From: an uncultured Clostridia bacterium
GTDB taxonomy: Bacteria > Bacillota > Clostridia > TANB77 > CAG-508
Direction: 5' to 3'
Length of the DNA stretch: 63,127 bases
Assembly (NCBI GenBank): GCA_947630065.1
Contig: CANRGE010000007.1
Location: forward strand, 1-63,127
Shown here: positions 51,272 to 59,496 of the stretch, in pieces
How positions within the stretch are numbered: position 1 is the first letter of the stretch
Layout of the letters: every line of letters starts with the position of its first letter
Position numbers and translations under genes: made by a program
The notes under the pieces: model-generated
What the model saw: the letters and a program-made list of their open reading frames with translations, nothing else
Told to the model about the DNA's origin: nothing
Databases searched by the model: none

Positions 51272-51426
51272 GAGTATAGTAATAATAATCTAAAAATTCC
51301 GTTCTCCAAGGCGTTTTAGACAAGTTGGTTTTAGCAAGTGAAGAGACACACTATTCTCAGCAAAAGCATTATGGCGCTGTCGCTTCTCAGGGTCGAACTC
51401 GTTTTTATCTTATTATTACTATACCT
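51272..51426. other. structured intergenic element of unknown class
   Basis: A 155-base segment closed by a 14-16 bp inverted repeat (TATAGTAATAATA / TATTATTACTATA at 51275-51290 and 51409-51425). The enclosed stem continues with AAAAA/TTTTT and GTTC/GAAC. The core is clearly more GC-rich than its surroundings and contains further pairings (e.g. GAGA/TCTC near 51350). No ORF. It may be a small RNA in either direction, an hpt leader (minus) or a miniature mobile element; I recognise no known family. Confidence 0.45.
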
Positions 51427-51428
51427 TT

Positions 51429-51603
51429 GAACAAATCTCGCTTCGCGAGACCTTTTCTCTACATCTTAAAGTTTGCTATCTAAATTCAAGGTCTCAAAGA
51501 AGCGTAAAGATTTGTTGACGCGAAAATTTACAAAGTAAATTTTCTGTGCAATGTTATTTTTTATATAATAGGAAAGTAGAACTTTCCTATTATATAAAAA
51601 ATA
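51429..51603 (+). repeat. dispersed structured repeat, copy 5 (reference copy)
   Basis: Full-length copy. Order of parts: TCTCGCTTCGCGAGA hairpin overlapping GAGACCTT; AAGGTCTC ~45 bases on; ACAAATCT/AGATTTGT outer pairing; GCGAAAATTTAC-aaa-GTAAATTTTC hairpin; and a final ~20-bp A/T palindrome around GGAAAGTagaACTTTCC. It lies directly upstream of the glmS promoter. Confidence 0.9.
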
Positions 51604-51641
51604 ATTTTATGAATAATATATTAACAATTTTGGCATAGGAC

Positions 51642-51670
51642 TTGCTACTTTTTAAATTTTATTGTAATAT
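51642..51670 (+). promoter_or_regulatory. promoter of glmS
   Basis: TTGCTA (51642-51647), 17-base spacer, TAATAT (51665-51670), about 60 bases upstream of the ribozyme. Confidence 0.55.
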
Positions 51671-51731
51671 ACTATTATTAATCAGATTTTATGTAGAAAT
51701 TTAAAGAAAGGAATAAAAATTTTGTATATTT

Positions 51732-51885
51732 AGCGCCAGAACAATTAATATAATTTAATTGTTGACGAGGTTAGAGTTTATCGAAATATTCGGCGGATGC
51801 TCTATGGCATTGGTTACTGCCATAAATACTAGGAAAAAATAATAGTAATATTATAACAATACTAGTAGGGTAACTTTTTAAGCAT
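51732..51885 (+). ncRNA. glmS ribozyme (glucosamine-6-phosphate-sensing)
   Basis: The conserved strings are all present in order: A-GCGCCAGAAC at the cleavage site (between 51732 and 51733), TTGACGAGG, TTTATCGA, ATTCGGCGGATG and a 3' pairing segment ending TAGTAGGGTAAC. It self-cleaves with GlcN6P as cofactor, exposing the mRNA to decay and so lowering GlmS. It lies ~40 bases before the glmS start. Confidence 0.95.
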
Positions 51886-51922
51886 ACTTTCTGATTATAA
51901 TTTTTTAGGAGGTATTATTTTT

Positions 51923-53761
51923 ATGTGTGGCATTGTAGGTTATATTGGCTCAAAAAAAGCCAGCCCTATTTTAATTAATGGGCTTTTAAAATTAGAATAT
52001 AGAGGTTATGATTCAGCTGGATTATCTACTATTGAAAATAACTCTATATGTGTTAAGAAAAATAAAGGTAGAGTAAATAATTTATATGATTTAGAAGGAA
52101 TAAATGATTTATGTGGAACAGTTGGTATTGCTCATACTAGATGGGCAACTCATGGTAAACCTTCAAAACAAAATTCTCACCCCCATTTAGATAATTCAAA
52201 AACTTTTAGCGTTGTACATAATGGAATTATTGAAAATTATCACGAATTGCGTGAATTTTTAACAAAAAAAGGATATCACTTTTTATCTGAAACTGATACA
52301 GAAGTTATTCCTAATTTAATTCATTATTATTTTAATAAAAATATTAATGATTCTAATAATTTCTTAAAAGCTGTTTCTTTGGCTTGTTCAGATTTAAAAG
52401 GTAGTTTTGCAATTGAAGTTATTAGTTATCTTTTCCCAAACAATATGATTGTAGCAAAAAAAGATAGTCCTTTAGTAATAGGTGTAGGTAATAACGAAAA
52501 TTATATTGCTTCAGACATTCCTGCAATTTTATCTTATTCAAAAAGCTTTTATCTTCTTGAAGATGGTGATATTGCTTTATTGTCGAAAAATGATGTAAAA
52601 TTTTATAACTGTTCACTAGAAGAATTAAAAAAAGAAATTAAAAATATTGATTGGAATGCAAGTTCTGCTGAAAAAAATGGCTATGAAGATTATATGTTAA
52701 AAGAAATACATGAACAGCCTACTGCTATTAGAGAAACTATTGGTGCTTGTTTAAAAGATAATGAAAAAGTTTGTTTTGATGACTTTAATATAAGCTTTAA
52801 AGATTTATCTAAAATTAATAAAATTTATATAGTTGCTTGTGGTACCGCTATGCATGCTGGTCTTGCTTGTAAATCTACTTTTGAAACTCTTTGCAAAATC
52901 GATACTACTGTAGATATCGCTTCAGAATTTAGATATAGGAATCCTATTATTAATAATAATACTTTTTGTATTTTTGTTAGCCAGTCTGGTGAAACTGCTG
53001 ATACTCTTGCAGCATTAAAACTTGCAAAACAACATGGTGCAAAAACACTTGCAATAACAAATGTTATAGGTAGTTCTATATCTCGTGAAGCAGATTACAA
53101 TTTATATACTCATGCAGGGCCTGAAATTGCTGTTGCATCTACAAAAGCTTATACCAGTCAAATAGTATTATTGACTCTTGTTGCAATATGCTTTGCAGAA
53201 ATTTTAAATAGTTGCTCTGAAGATATATTAAATGACTTAAAGAAGGAACTTTTACTTATTCCAAGAAAAGTATCTAGTATTTTAAAAAATATAGAACCTA
53301 TAAAAGATTTTGCAGATTCTGTTTATAAAGAACATGATATGTTTTTCTTAGGTAGAGGCTTTGATTATAATGTCGCTCAAGAAGCTTCTTTAAAATTAAA
53401 AGAAATTTCGTATATCCATTCTGATAGCTATGCTGCTGGTGAATTAAAACATGGACCTATTGCTTTAATAGAAAAAGGCGTTACAGTTATTGGTATAATA
53501 ACAGACCCTTCACTTATGTTAAAATCTATAAGTAATTTAGAAGAAGTAATTACCCGTGGTGCAAAAACTTTTATTGTAACAAATCAAGATATAGATAACT
53601 CTGATTTTAATATGATTTATAAAATACCAAAAACTAATATATTATTATCATCTATATTATCTATTGTTCCTTTACAATTATTTGCATACTTTATTTCAAA
53701 AGCAAAAGGATTAGATGTAGATAAACCAAGAAATTTAGCCAAATCTGTAACTGTAGAATAA
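51923..53761 (+). CDS. glmS: glutamine-fructose-6-phosphate aminotransferase
   Basis: 612 residues. The N-terminal glutaminase begins M-C-G-I-V-G-Y-I-G (nucleophile Cys2) with T-R-W-A-T-H-G and the acceptor region H-N-G-I-I-E-N-Y. Two SIS isomerase domains follow (A-C-G-T-A-M-H-A-G, S-Q-S-G-E-T-A-D-T; S-T-K-A-Y-T-S-Q), ending D-K-P-R-N-L-A-K-S-V-T-V-E. It makes glucosamine-6-phosphate for the cell wall and is controlled by the ribozyme in its leader. Copies of the dispersed repeat flank it on both sides in the same orientation. Confidence 0.97.
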   Translation: MCGIVGYIGSKKASPILINGLLKLEYRGYDSAGLSTIENNSICVKKNKGRVNNLYDLEGINDLCGTVGIAHTRWATHGKPSKQNSHPHLDNSKTFSVVHNGIIENYHELREFLTKKGYHFLSETDTEVIPNLIHYYFNKNINDSNNFLKAVSLACSDLKGSFAIEVISYLFPNNMIVAKKDSPLVIGVGNNENYIASDIPAILSYSKSFYLLEDGDIALLSKNDVKFYNCSLEELKKEIKNIDWNASSAEKNGYEDYMLKEIHEQPTAIRETIGACLKDNEKVCFDDFNISFKDLSKINKIYIVACGTAMHAGLACKSTFETLCKIDTTVDIASEFRYRNPIINNNTFCIFVSQSGETADTLAALKLAKQHGAKTLAITNVIGSSISREADYNLYTHAGPEIAVASTKAYTSQIVLLTLVAICFAEILNSCSEDILNDLKKELLLIPRKVSSILKNIEPIKDFADSVYKEHDMFFLGRGFDYNVAQEASLKLKEISYIHSDSYAAGELKHGPIALIEKGVTVIGIITDPSLMLKSISNLEEVITRGAKTFIVTNQDIDNSDFNMIYKIPKTNILLSSILSIVPLQLFAYFISKAKGLDVDKPRNLAKSVTVE

Positions 53762-53765
53762 TATA

Positions 53766-53938
53766 GAACAAATCTCGCTTCGCGAAACCTTTTCTCTACA
53801 TCTTAAAGTTTGCTATCTAAATTCAAGGTTTCAAAGAAGCGTAAAGATTTGTTGACGCGAAAATTTACAAAGTAAATTTTCTGTACAATGTTATTTTTTC
53901 TATAATAGGAAAGTGCTACTTTCCTATTATAGAAAAAC
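53766..53938 (+). repeat. dispersed structured repeat, copy 6
   Basis: Full-length copy starting 4 bases after the glmS stop. It differs from copy 5 by paired changes: GAGACC to GAAACC with AAGGTCTC to AAGGTTTC, and an A/T pair replaced by C/G in the terminal palindrome, so both stems are preserved. Confidence 0.9.
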
Positions 53939-53977
53939 ACTTTCATTTTCAAATTTTGCAAATGAAAGTGTTTTTGT

Positions 53978-54256
53978 TTATATTATAAATAACTTTAATA
54001 TTATTAATAGCAATGCTCCCGGTGTTCCTAATAATCCAATAAATATTGCTGTAAAGTAATTTAATCCTATATGGAAATCAAACATTGCTCCAATAATATT
54101 AATTACATATATAATTACTCCTCCAAGTATAGAGTTAAATATTAATTTTAATATACTTTTTATTGGTAATATAAATATTCTACCAAATATAAATAAAAAG
54201 CAAATACATGAAATATATATTATTAATGTGTTTGTCTCCAATTTAATCACCTTCAA
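53978..54256 (-). CDS. bofA: pro-sigma-K processing inhibitor BofA family protein
   Basis: 92 residues, membrane protein. The C-terminal signature G-G-V-I-I-Y-V-I-N-I-I-G...I-G-L-N-Y-F-T-A-I-F-I-G-L-L-G-T-P-G-A-L-L-L-I-I-L is typical BofA. BofA restrains the SpoIVFB protease that activates sigma-K in the mother cell. It neighbours yaaL as in B. subtilis. Confidence 0.92.
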   Translation of the reverse strand: MKVIKLETNTLIIYISCICFLFIFGRIFILPIKSILKLIFNSILGGVIIYVINIIGAMFDFHIGLNYFTAIFIGLLGTPGALLLIILKLFII

Positions 54257-54295
54257 TAATAACTATGTTTAAATTGGACGAATTATTCATTTATT

Positions 54296-54589
54296 TTATA
54301 CAACCTTCATGTTTTCATATTTCTGCATTTTTCTTATTCCTATTTCATTAAACATTTCTAATATAATACCTTTTTTCTTTGCTTTTTTTAGTAAATAATT
54401 TAGTTTTGATTGATTGGCTTTTATTTGATATAAATAATAATCTATCAATTCATCTTCTGCAAATTCATAATTCTTGTTTAAATTGTTTAAATCATTTTTT
54501 GTCTTTATTATACTTTTTATTAGTTCTAAATCTAATTCCTTATCTGTTTTTTCTCTTAACTTATTTTCTCTTACATATTCTTCATGCAT
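54296..54589 (-). CDS. yaaL: YaaL-like DUF2508 family protein
   Basis: 97 residues from the ATG at 54587-54589 after AAGGGGAG. Soluble helical protein with D-L-E-L-I-K-S-I-I-K-T-K-N-D-L and A-E-D-E-L-I-D-Y-Y-L-Y-Q-I-K-A-N-Q-S-K-L, the DUF2508 pattern. It is found next to bofA in many Firmicutes; function unknown. Confidence 0.85.
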   Translation of the reverse strand: MHEEYVRENKLREKTDKELDLELIKSIIKTKNDLNNLNKNYEFAEDELIDYYLYQIKANQSKLNYLLKKAKKKGIILEMFNEIGIRKMQKYENMKVV

Positions 54590-54634
54590 ATTATCTCCCC
54601 TTACTCTAATTATTATATTCAAATTTTATAATTG

Positions 54635-55477
54635 TTATTCTAGCAATTTGTATATTACTATTCCTATTGTTTGAATTATAAATAAGTTTAATATATTGGA
54701 TGTTAATAAGTTGTTTGTTGCCTCTACTACACCTAATCTTGCTTCACTTTTCTTATAATGTTTTTGCGACTCAAAAAAAGTTATTAATTCAGGTATACTA
54801 GTTATAAATCCTAATGATATTCCTACTACAAATTCTGAAATATTAAAGGTTCTACATAATTCTTCTAATGAGTTACTTAATAAACTTCCTATCACAAATA
54901 AAATTATCCCTATTACAATTAAATATATTGTGTTTTTTATTATTAGTTTTCTATTTCCTTTTATAAATCTACTTTCTTCTTTTATAATAGTTTCCTCTTT
55001 TTTAGTTGATTTTGATAAATATAAGTTGTGTGTATTGTTGTTTATAAAATAAAATAATATAAATAATAAAATAAATATTGGTATTATATTAAGTGTTACT
55101 TCTATTTGTTTTATTAGTAAAATTATTGGAATTATTATTGTTACAATAACCATAATTAAATCTATAGTTAATGCCCTATTTCTTAATATTTCCCAGTTTT
55201 TATTTAACACAACAGATAATGTATACTGTAAAAAATTAATAATATTAGAACTTAATATATTTACTATGCTTGTACTAATTAACCCTGTTGCTGATGCAAA
55301 ACATACACTTAATAATTCTGGCATAGATGTAGCAATACCAGATATATTTCCTACTGTTTTTGCTTTTAGGTTTAGTCCTTCTGCTAGTTTTCTTAGTACT
55401 GGTACTAACATAAATTTTGAAACTATTACAATAATACTAGAATATAATATAAATCTTAGTATTTCTAAAAATAACAT
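54635..55477 (-). CDS. sodium/calcium exchanger-type cation antiporter
   Basis: 280 residues with about nine or ten membrane segments. Two inverted alpha-repeats characteristic of the CaCA superfamily are visible: G-I-A-T-S-M-P-E-L-L-S near residue 47 and G-F-I-T-S-I-P-E-L-I-T near 233. Each is followed by a second helix with S-S-N-I-I-N or T-S-N-I-L-N. It probably exchanges Ca2+ or another cation for Na+/H+ across the membrane; the substrate is not readable. Confidence 0.83.
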   Translation of the reverse strand: MLFLEILRFILYSSIIVIVSKFMLVPVLRKLAEGLNLKAKTVGNISGIATSMPELLSVCFASATGLISTSIVNILSSNIINFLQYTLSVVLNKNWEILRNRALTIDLIMVIVTIIIPIILLIKQIEVTLNIIPIFILLFILFYFINNNTHNLYLSKSTKKEETIIKEESRFIKGNRKLIIKNTIYLIVIGIILFVIGSLLSNSLEELCRTFNISEFVVGISLGFITSIPELITFFESQKHYKKSEARLGVVEATNNLLTSNILNLFIIQTIGIVIYKLLE

Positions 55478-55601
55478 TTTTTCTCCTATTTAAAGTTATT
55501 ATGTCTTAATAACTATTATATAAATTATTTACAAATTTTTATTGTATATTCAATTTCTATATGATAATATTTAGCTATATTATTTTAAAAGGAGTTTTTT
55601 T

Positions 55602-55862
55602 ATGGAAAATGTGAAAATAAATAGTGTTTATAGACATTTTAAAGGTAATTATTATTATGTAGTAGATATTGCTTTGGATTCAGAAACACAAGAACGTATG
55701 GTAGTATATAAACCTTTATACGAAAGAACAGATTCTATGCTTTGGGTAAGACCTGAAAAGATGTTTTTTGAAAAAATTTCTACTGATAGACCAGATAATA
55801 TAACCGGTCAATCTGTTAGATTTAAATTAATTGATGACTTAACTAAAAATTACATAAAATAA
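55602..55862 (+). CDS. DUF1653 domain protein
   Basis: 86 residues. Y-R-H-F-K-G-N-Y-Y-Y-V-V-D-I-A-L-D-S-E-T and M-V-V-Y-K-P-L-Y-E...L-W-V-R-P-E-K-M-F are the DUF1653 signatures. It is a small beta-rich protein of unknown function, preceded by AAGGAG. It is the first plus-strand gene before serS. Confidence 0.85.
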   Translation: MENVKINSVYRHFKGNYYYVVDIALDSETQERMVVYKPLYERTDSMLWVRPEKMFFEKISTDRPDNITGQSVRFKLIDDLTKNYIK

Positions 55863-55872
55863 TTTTTAACTA

Positions 55873-55901
55873 TTGTATATTGAATAAATTTATGATAGAA
55901 T
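55873..55901 (+). promoter_or_regulatory. promoter of the serS T-box transcript
   Basis: TTGTAT (55873-55878), 17-base spacer, TAGAAT (55896-55901). Confidence 0.55.
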
Positions 55902-55907
55902 ACTAAC

Positions 55908-56131
55908 TATATTTAGCAATATAAAAGAATAGTACCAATATTAATTCTTTATAGAGAGCCTTCGTTTGGTGTAAGTTAGGCAAGAACATTTTGGGAATCT
56001 ACTTTTATGCTTTTAGTAAAACTAAACCGAGTGATGCAGGTTATAGCATTATTAAGATACTATTTTTATAGTAATTAAGGTGGCACCACGAATAAATAAT
56101 TCGTCCTTATGTTTTCATAAGGGCTTTTTTT
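55908..56131 (+). ncRNA. T-box leader (serine), upstream of serS
   Basis: Stem I region with a GAATCTAC specifier segment (UCU, a Ser codon), then the T-box sequence AAGGTGGCACCACG at 56077-56090, then the terminator CCTTATG-tttt-CATAAGG plus T-run (56104-56131). Uncharged tRNA-Ser pairing with the T-box favours the antiterminator and serS expression. The short palindrome just after (56131-56165) resembles a decayed terminal hairpin of the dispersed repeat. Confidence 0.92.
56104..56131 (+). terminator. T-box regulated terminator
   Basis: CCTTATG, 4-base loop, CATAAGG, then GC and a T-run; competes with the antiterminator formed by the T-box bases. Confidence 0.85.
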
Positions 56132-56196
56132 GTATAATAAGTAAATTCTACTTTCCTATTATACAAAAAATAACATTAATCAATGGAGGTTATATT

Positions 56197-57483
56197 ATGT
56201 TAGATATTAAATTTGTAAGAGAAAATCCTGATATTGTAAAGGAAAATATCAAAAAGAAATTTCAAGATTATAAACTACCTTTAGTAGATGAAGTTTTAGA
56301 TTTAGATACCAAAAACAGACAAGTAAAATTACATGGAGATGAATTACGCTCTAATCGTAATAGTTTAAGTAGTCAAATTGGACTTTTAATGAGAGAAGGA
56401 AAAAAAGATGAAGCAGAATCAATAAAACAACAAGTTTCAAAAATTAATGATGAACTTGCAGAAAATGAAAAATTAGAACTTGAATATGCTGAACAAATAA
56501 AAGAAAGAATGCTTAAAATTCCTAATATTATTGATGCTAGTGTTCCTATTGGAAAAGATGATTCTTGTAATGTTGAAGTAGAAAAATTTGGAGACCCTAT
56601 CGTTCCAAACTATGAAATTCCTTATCATACAGATATTATGGAAAGATTTTGTGGAATTGATTTAGATTCTGCTAGACGCGTTGCTGGTAATGGTTTTTAT
56701 TATCTTATGGGAGATATTGCAAGACTTCATTCTGCAGTAATTTCTTATGCTAGAGATTTTATGATTAACAAAGGTTTTACATATTGTGTTCCACCTTTCA
56801 TGATTCGTTCTGATGTTGTAACTGGTGTAATGAGTTTTGAAGAAATGGATGCAATGATGTATAAAATTGAAGGTGAAGATTTATACCTAATTGGTACTAG
56901 TGAACATTCAATGATTGGAAAATTTAAAGATCAAATACTTTCTAAATCGTCTTTACCTTATACTATGACTTCTTATTCTCCTTGTTTTAGAAAAGAAAAA
57001 GGTGCACATGGTATAGAAGAACGTGGGGTTTATAGAATACATCAATTTGAAAAACAAGAAATGATTGTAGTTTGTGAACCAGAAGATAGTTATGATTGGT
57101 ATAATAAAATGTGGAGTTATACTGTTGAATTATTTAGAAGTCTAGATGTTCCTGTTCGTACTCTTGAATGTTGCAGTGGAGATTTAGCAGACCTAAAAGC
57201 AAAAAGTGTTGATGTTGAAGCTTGGAGTCCTAGACAACAAAAATATTTTGAAGTTGGAAGCTGTTCTAATCTAACAGATGCTCAAAGTAGACGTTTAGGT
57301 ATTCGTATTAAAGGTGAAAAAGGTAATTATTTTGCTCATACACTAAATAATACTGTTATTGCCCCTCCTCGTATGCTTATTGCTTTATTAGAAAATAACT
57401 ATAATGAAGATGGAAGTATTAATATTCCTACTGCATTACAACCTTATATGGGTGGAACAAAAATACTTATACCTAAAAATTAG
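56197..57483 (+). CDS. serS: serine-tRNA ligase
   Basis: 428 residues from the ATG at 56197-56199 after TGGAGG; an upstream in-frame extension runs through the T-box and is not real. M-L-D-I-K-F-V-R-E-N-P-D begins the coiled-coil tRNA-binding arm (~30-100). The class II core has Y-L-I-G-T-S-E-H (~235), C-F-R-K-E-K-G-A-H-G (motif 2) and the C-terminal G-A/T-x-x-A-x-x-R-x-x-x-A-like motif 3 (N-T-V-I-A-P-P-R-M-L-I-A-L). Controlled by the T-box. Confidence 0.97.
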   Translation: MLDIKFVRENPDIVKENIKKKFQDYKLPLVDEVLDLDTKNRQVKLHGDELRSNRNSLSSQIGLLMREGKKDEAESIKQQVSKINDELAENEKLELEYAEQIKERMLKIPNIIDASVPIGKDDSCNVEVEKFGDPIVPNYEIPYHTDIMERFCGIDLDSARRVAGNGFYYLMGDIARLHSAVISYARDFMINKGFTYCVPPFMIRSDVVTGVMSFEEMDAMMYKIEGEDLYLIGTSEHSMIGKFKDQILSKSSLPYTMTSYSPCFRKEKGAHGIEERGVYRIHQFEKQEMIVVCEPEDSYDWYNKMWSYTVELFRSLDVPVRTLECCSGDLADLKAKSVDVEAWSPRQQKYFEVGSCSNLTDAQSRRLGIRIKGEKGNYFAHTLNNTVIAPPRMLIALLENNYNEDGSINIPTALQPYMGGTKILIPKN

Positions 57484-57496
57484 AAAGGAAAATATT

Positions 57497-58078
57497 ATGA
57501 TTATAAAAAATCCCAAATTTGAGATTTCTGCTACAAGTCCAAAACAATATCCTAATAATAATCTACCTGAAATAGTTCTTGTTGGAAAATCTAATGTTGG
57601 TAAATCTTCGTTTATTAACACTATAACTAATAGAAAATCTTTAGCAAGAACTAGTAGTCAACCTGGTAAAACTAGATTAATTAATTTTTATAATATAGAC
57701 AACAACTTTTATTTAGTAGATTTACCTGGATACGGATTTAGTAAAATGTCTCAAAAAGAACAAGAGCAAGTTGGAAAATTTACTGAAGAATATTTAGTAA
57801 AAAGAAATCAAATCTGCTTAATAATTTTCTTAATAGATATTAGACACGAGCCTACTGAAAATGATTTACATATGTATAATTATATATTACAAGCTAACTT
57901 ACCTTTTATTATTATTGCTAATAAAGCCGATAAAATTGCTCCAACTAAAGTAGATTCATATGTTGAGGCTTTGAAAAATAGTTTAGGAATTTCTTATAGC
58001 CCCATTTTTGCTTTTTCTTCAGAAAAAAAGATTTATACATCTCCTGTTCTAGAAAAAATTGAGGAATTTATAAAATAA
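57497..58078 (+). CDS. engB: ribosome biogenesis GTPase YsxC/EngB
   Basis: 193 residues from the ATG at 57497-57499. G1 G-K-S-N-V-G-K-S-S (~31), T-S-S-Q-P-G-K-T (G2), D-L-P-G-Y-G (G3) and N-K-A-D-K (G4) are all present. It acts in 50S assembly. 13 bases after serS, with AAAGGAAA upstream. Confidence 0.95.
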   Translation: MIIKNPKFEISATSPKQYPNNNLPEIVLVGKSNVGKSSFINTITNRKSLARTSSQPGKTRLINFYNIDNNFYLVDLPGYGFSKMSQKEQEQVGKFTEEYLVKRNQICLIIFLIDIRHEPTENDLHMYNYILQANLPFIIIANKADKIAPTKVDSYVEALKNSLGISYSPIFAFSSEKKIYTSPVLEKIEEFIK

Positions 58079-58115
58079 TTAATTTTAATTATTTATAAGA
58101 AAGGATTGTGATAAT

Positions 58116-58652
58116 ATGAAGTTAACCTCTGATAGTGAAAAATTGGCTGAAAACAAAGTATTACTGTTATATATTTTAAACAAACTTGATAAGCCAATAA
58201 ATAGTGATAATCTTTTAAAACTTGTATTATCTATACAAGACATGAATTACTTTTATTTTCAACAATTTTTATTAGATTTATTACAAGACAACTATATTAT
58301 TGGTTATACAAAAGATGAAGATATTATGTATAAAATAACAGATGAAGGAAAAAATACATTATCTTTAACAGATGACCTACTTCCTGGTATATTAAAGCTA
58401 AAAGTTGATAACGCACTTAAATCAGAAGTTGACAAAATTCAAAATCATAGTCATGCTATTTCTGAATTTTTTCCTAGAAGTGAAAATGATTTTATTATAA
58501 AATGTAAATTAGTAGAAAATAATATTGCTACTTTCGAAATAAAACTTTCTGCTAATTCTCGTGAGCAAGCTAAAGCTATTGCTAATAGTTGGGAAAAAAA
58601 TTATACTGAAATTTATCCTATTGTAATGGAATTATTAACAAAAACAAAATAA
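58116..58652 (+). CDS. DUF4364 family protein
   Basis: 178 residues. The N-terminal part looks like a winged helix (K-V-L-L-L-Y-I-L-N-K-L-D-K-P-I-N, Y-F-Y-F-Q-Q-F-L-L-D-L, G-Y-T-K-D-E-D-I-M-Y-K-I-T-D-E-G). The C-terminal half is beta-rich. This matches the DUF4364 pattern known in Clostridia, possibly a PadR/MarR-like regulator; no target is evident. Confidence 0.75.
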   Translation: MKLTSDSEKLAENKVLLLYILNKLDKPINSDNLLKLVLSIQDMNYFYFQQFLLDLLQDNYIIGYTKDEDIMYKITDEGKNTLSLTDDLLPGILKLKVDNALKSEVDKIQNHSHAISEFFPRSENDFIIKCKLVENNIATFEIKLSANSREQAKAIANSWEKNYTEIYPIVMELLTKTK

Positions 58653-58657
58653 GAAGG

Positions 58658-59455
58658 CTATGCCTTCTTATTTTGTTTTTGTCTTACATACTCATATAAT
58701 ATAACTCCTGTTGCAACTGATGCATTTAAGCTCTCTGTTTTACCTAACATTGGTATTTTAATTTTTGTGTCTGCCATTTCTAAAATTTCTTTAGATACTC
58801 CATTGGCCTCATTTCCTATTACTATTACCTTTTTATTATAGTCTATATCATATATGCTATTTTCTGTTTTTAATGAGGTACATAACACTTGATATTTATG
58901 CTTTTTCATTTCTTTTAAAGTTTTATTTAATTCATCAACTTGTATTATTTTTATTCTAAATATCGCTCCCATTGTAGAACGAACAACTTTTGAATTATAA
59001 ACATCTGCTGTATTTTTTGACATTACTATTTGACTTAATCCTACACTATCAATTGTTCTTAAAATTGTTCCTAAATTTCCTGGATCTTGAATATCATCTA
59101 ATGCTACTATTATATCTTGTGTATAATCAATTTGTTCTGCTTTTAAATCTCTATTTATTACTGCTAATATTCCCTGAGGATTTTTTACTTCTGTTAATAA
59201 TTCAAATATTTTCTGAGATACATATATACAATTAAATTTTGCTATTTCATATAATAAACTTTGCTCTATTGTGTTATTTTGCAAGCAATCTTCACATACT
59301 ACAATACTGTCTATATTAACCTTTTCATATATTGCTTCTTGTATTAGTTTAATACCCTCTATAATATATTGCTTATTTAGGTCTCTAAACTTTTTTTCTT
59401 TTAATTTCCTAATTTCCTTTATTTTTTCGTTATCTTTACTTGTTATTACTTGCAT
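58658..59455 (-). CDS. TrmH-family (SpoU) RNA 2'-O-methyltransferase
   Basis: 265 residues from the ATG at 59453-59455, with AAGGAGAAG upstream. An N-terminal L30e-like substrate-binding domain (Y-I-I-E-G-I-K-L-I-Q-E-A) is followed by the SPOUT knot domain with motif 1 L-D-D-I-Q-D-P-G-N-L-G-T-I-L-R, motif 2 V-I-G-N-E-A-N-G-V-S and motif 3 K-I-P-M-L-G-K-T-E-S-L-N-A-S-V-A. It probably methylates 23S rRNA (RlmB/TsnR-like). Confidence 0.92.
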   Translation of the reverse strand: MQVITSKDNEKIKEIRKLKEKKFRDLNKQYIIEGIKLIQEAIYEKVNIDSIVVCEDCLQNNTIEQSLLYEIAKFNCIYVSQKIFELLTEVKNPQGILAVINRDLKAEQIDYTQDIIVALDDIQDPGNLGTILRTIDSVGLSQIVMSKNTADVYNSKVVRSTMGAIFRIKIIQVDELNKTLKEMKKHKYQVLCTSLKTENSIYDIDYNKKVIVIGNEANGVSKEILEMADTKIKIPMLGKTESLNASVATGVILYEYVRQKQNKKA

Positions 59456-59496
59456 AAATCTTCTCCTTCTTGATTTCTTAAAAACTTTTATATATT

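Noticed and set aside
56080..56196. Longer SerS start at 56080
   Set aside because: This N-terminal extension would be translated from the T-box and its terminator; the ATG at 56197 has a proper ribosome site and the family-typical M-L-D-I-K-F start.
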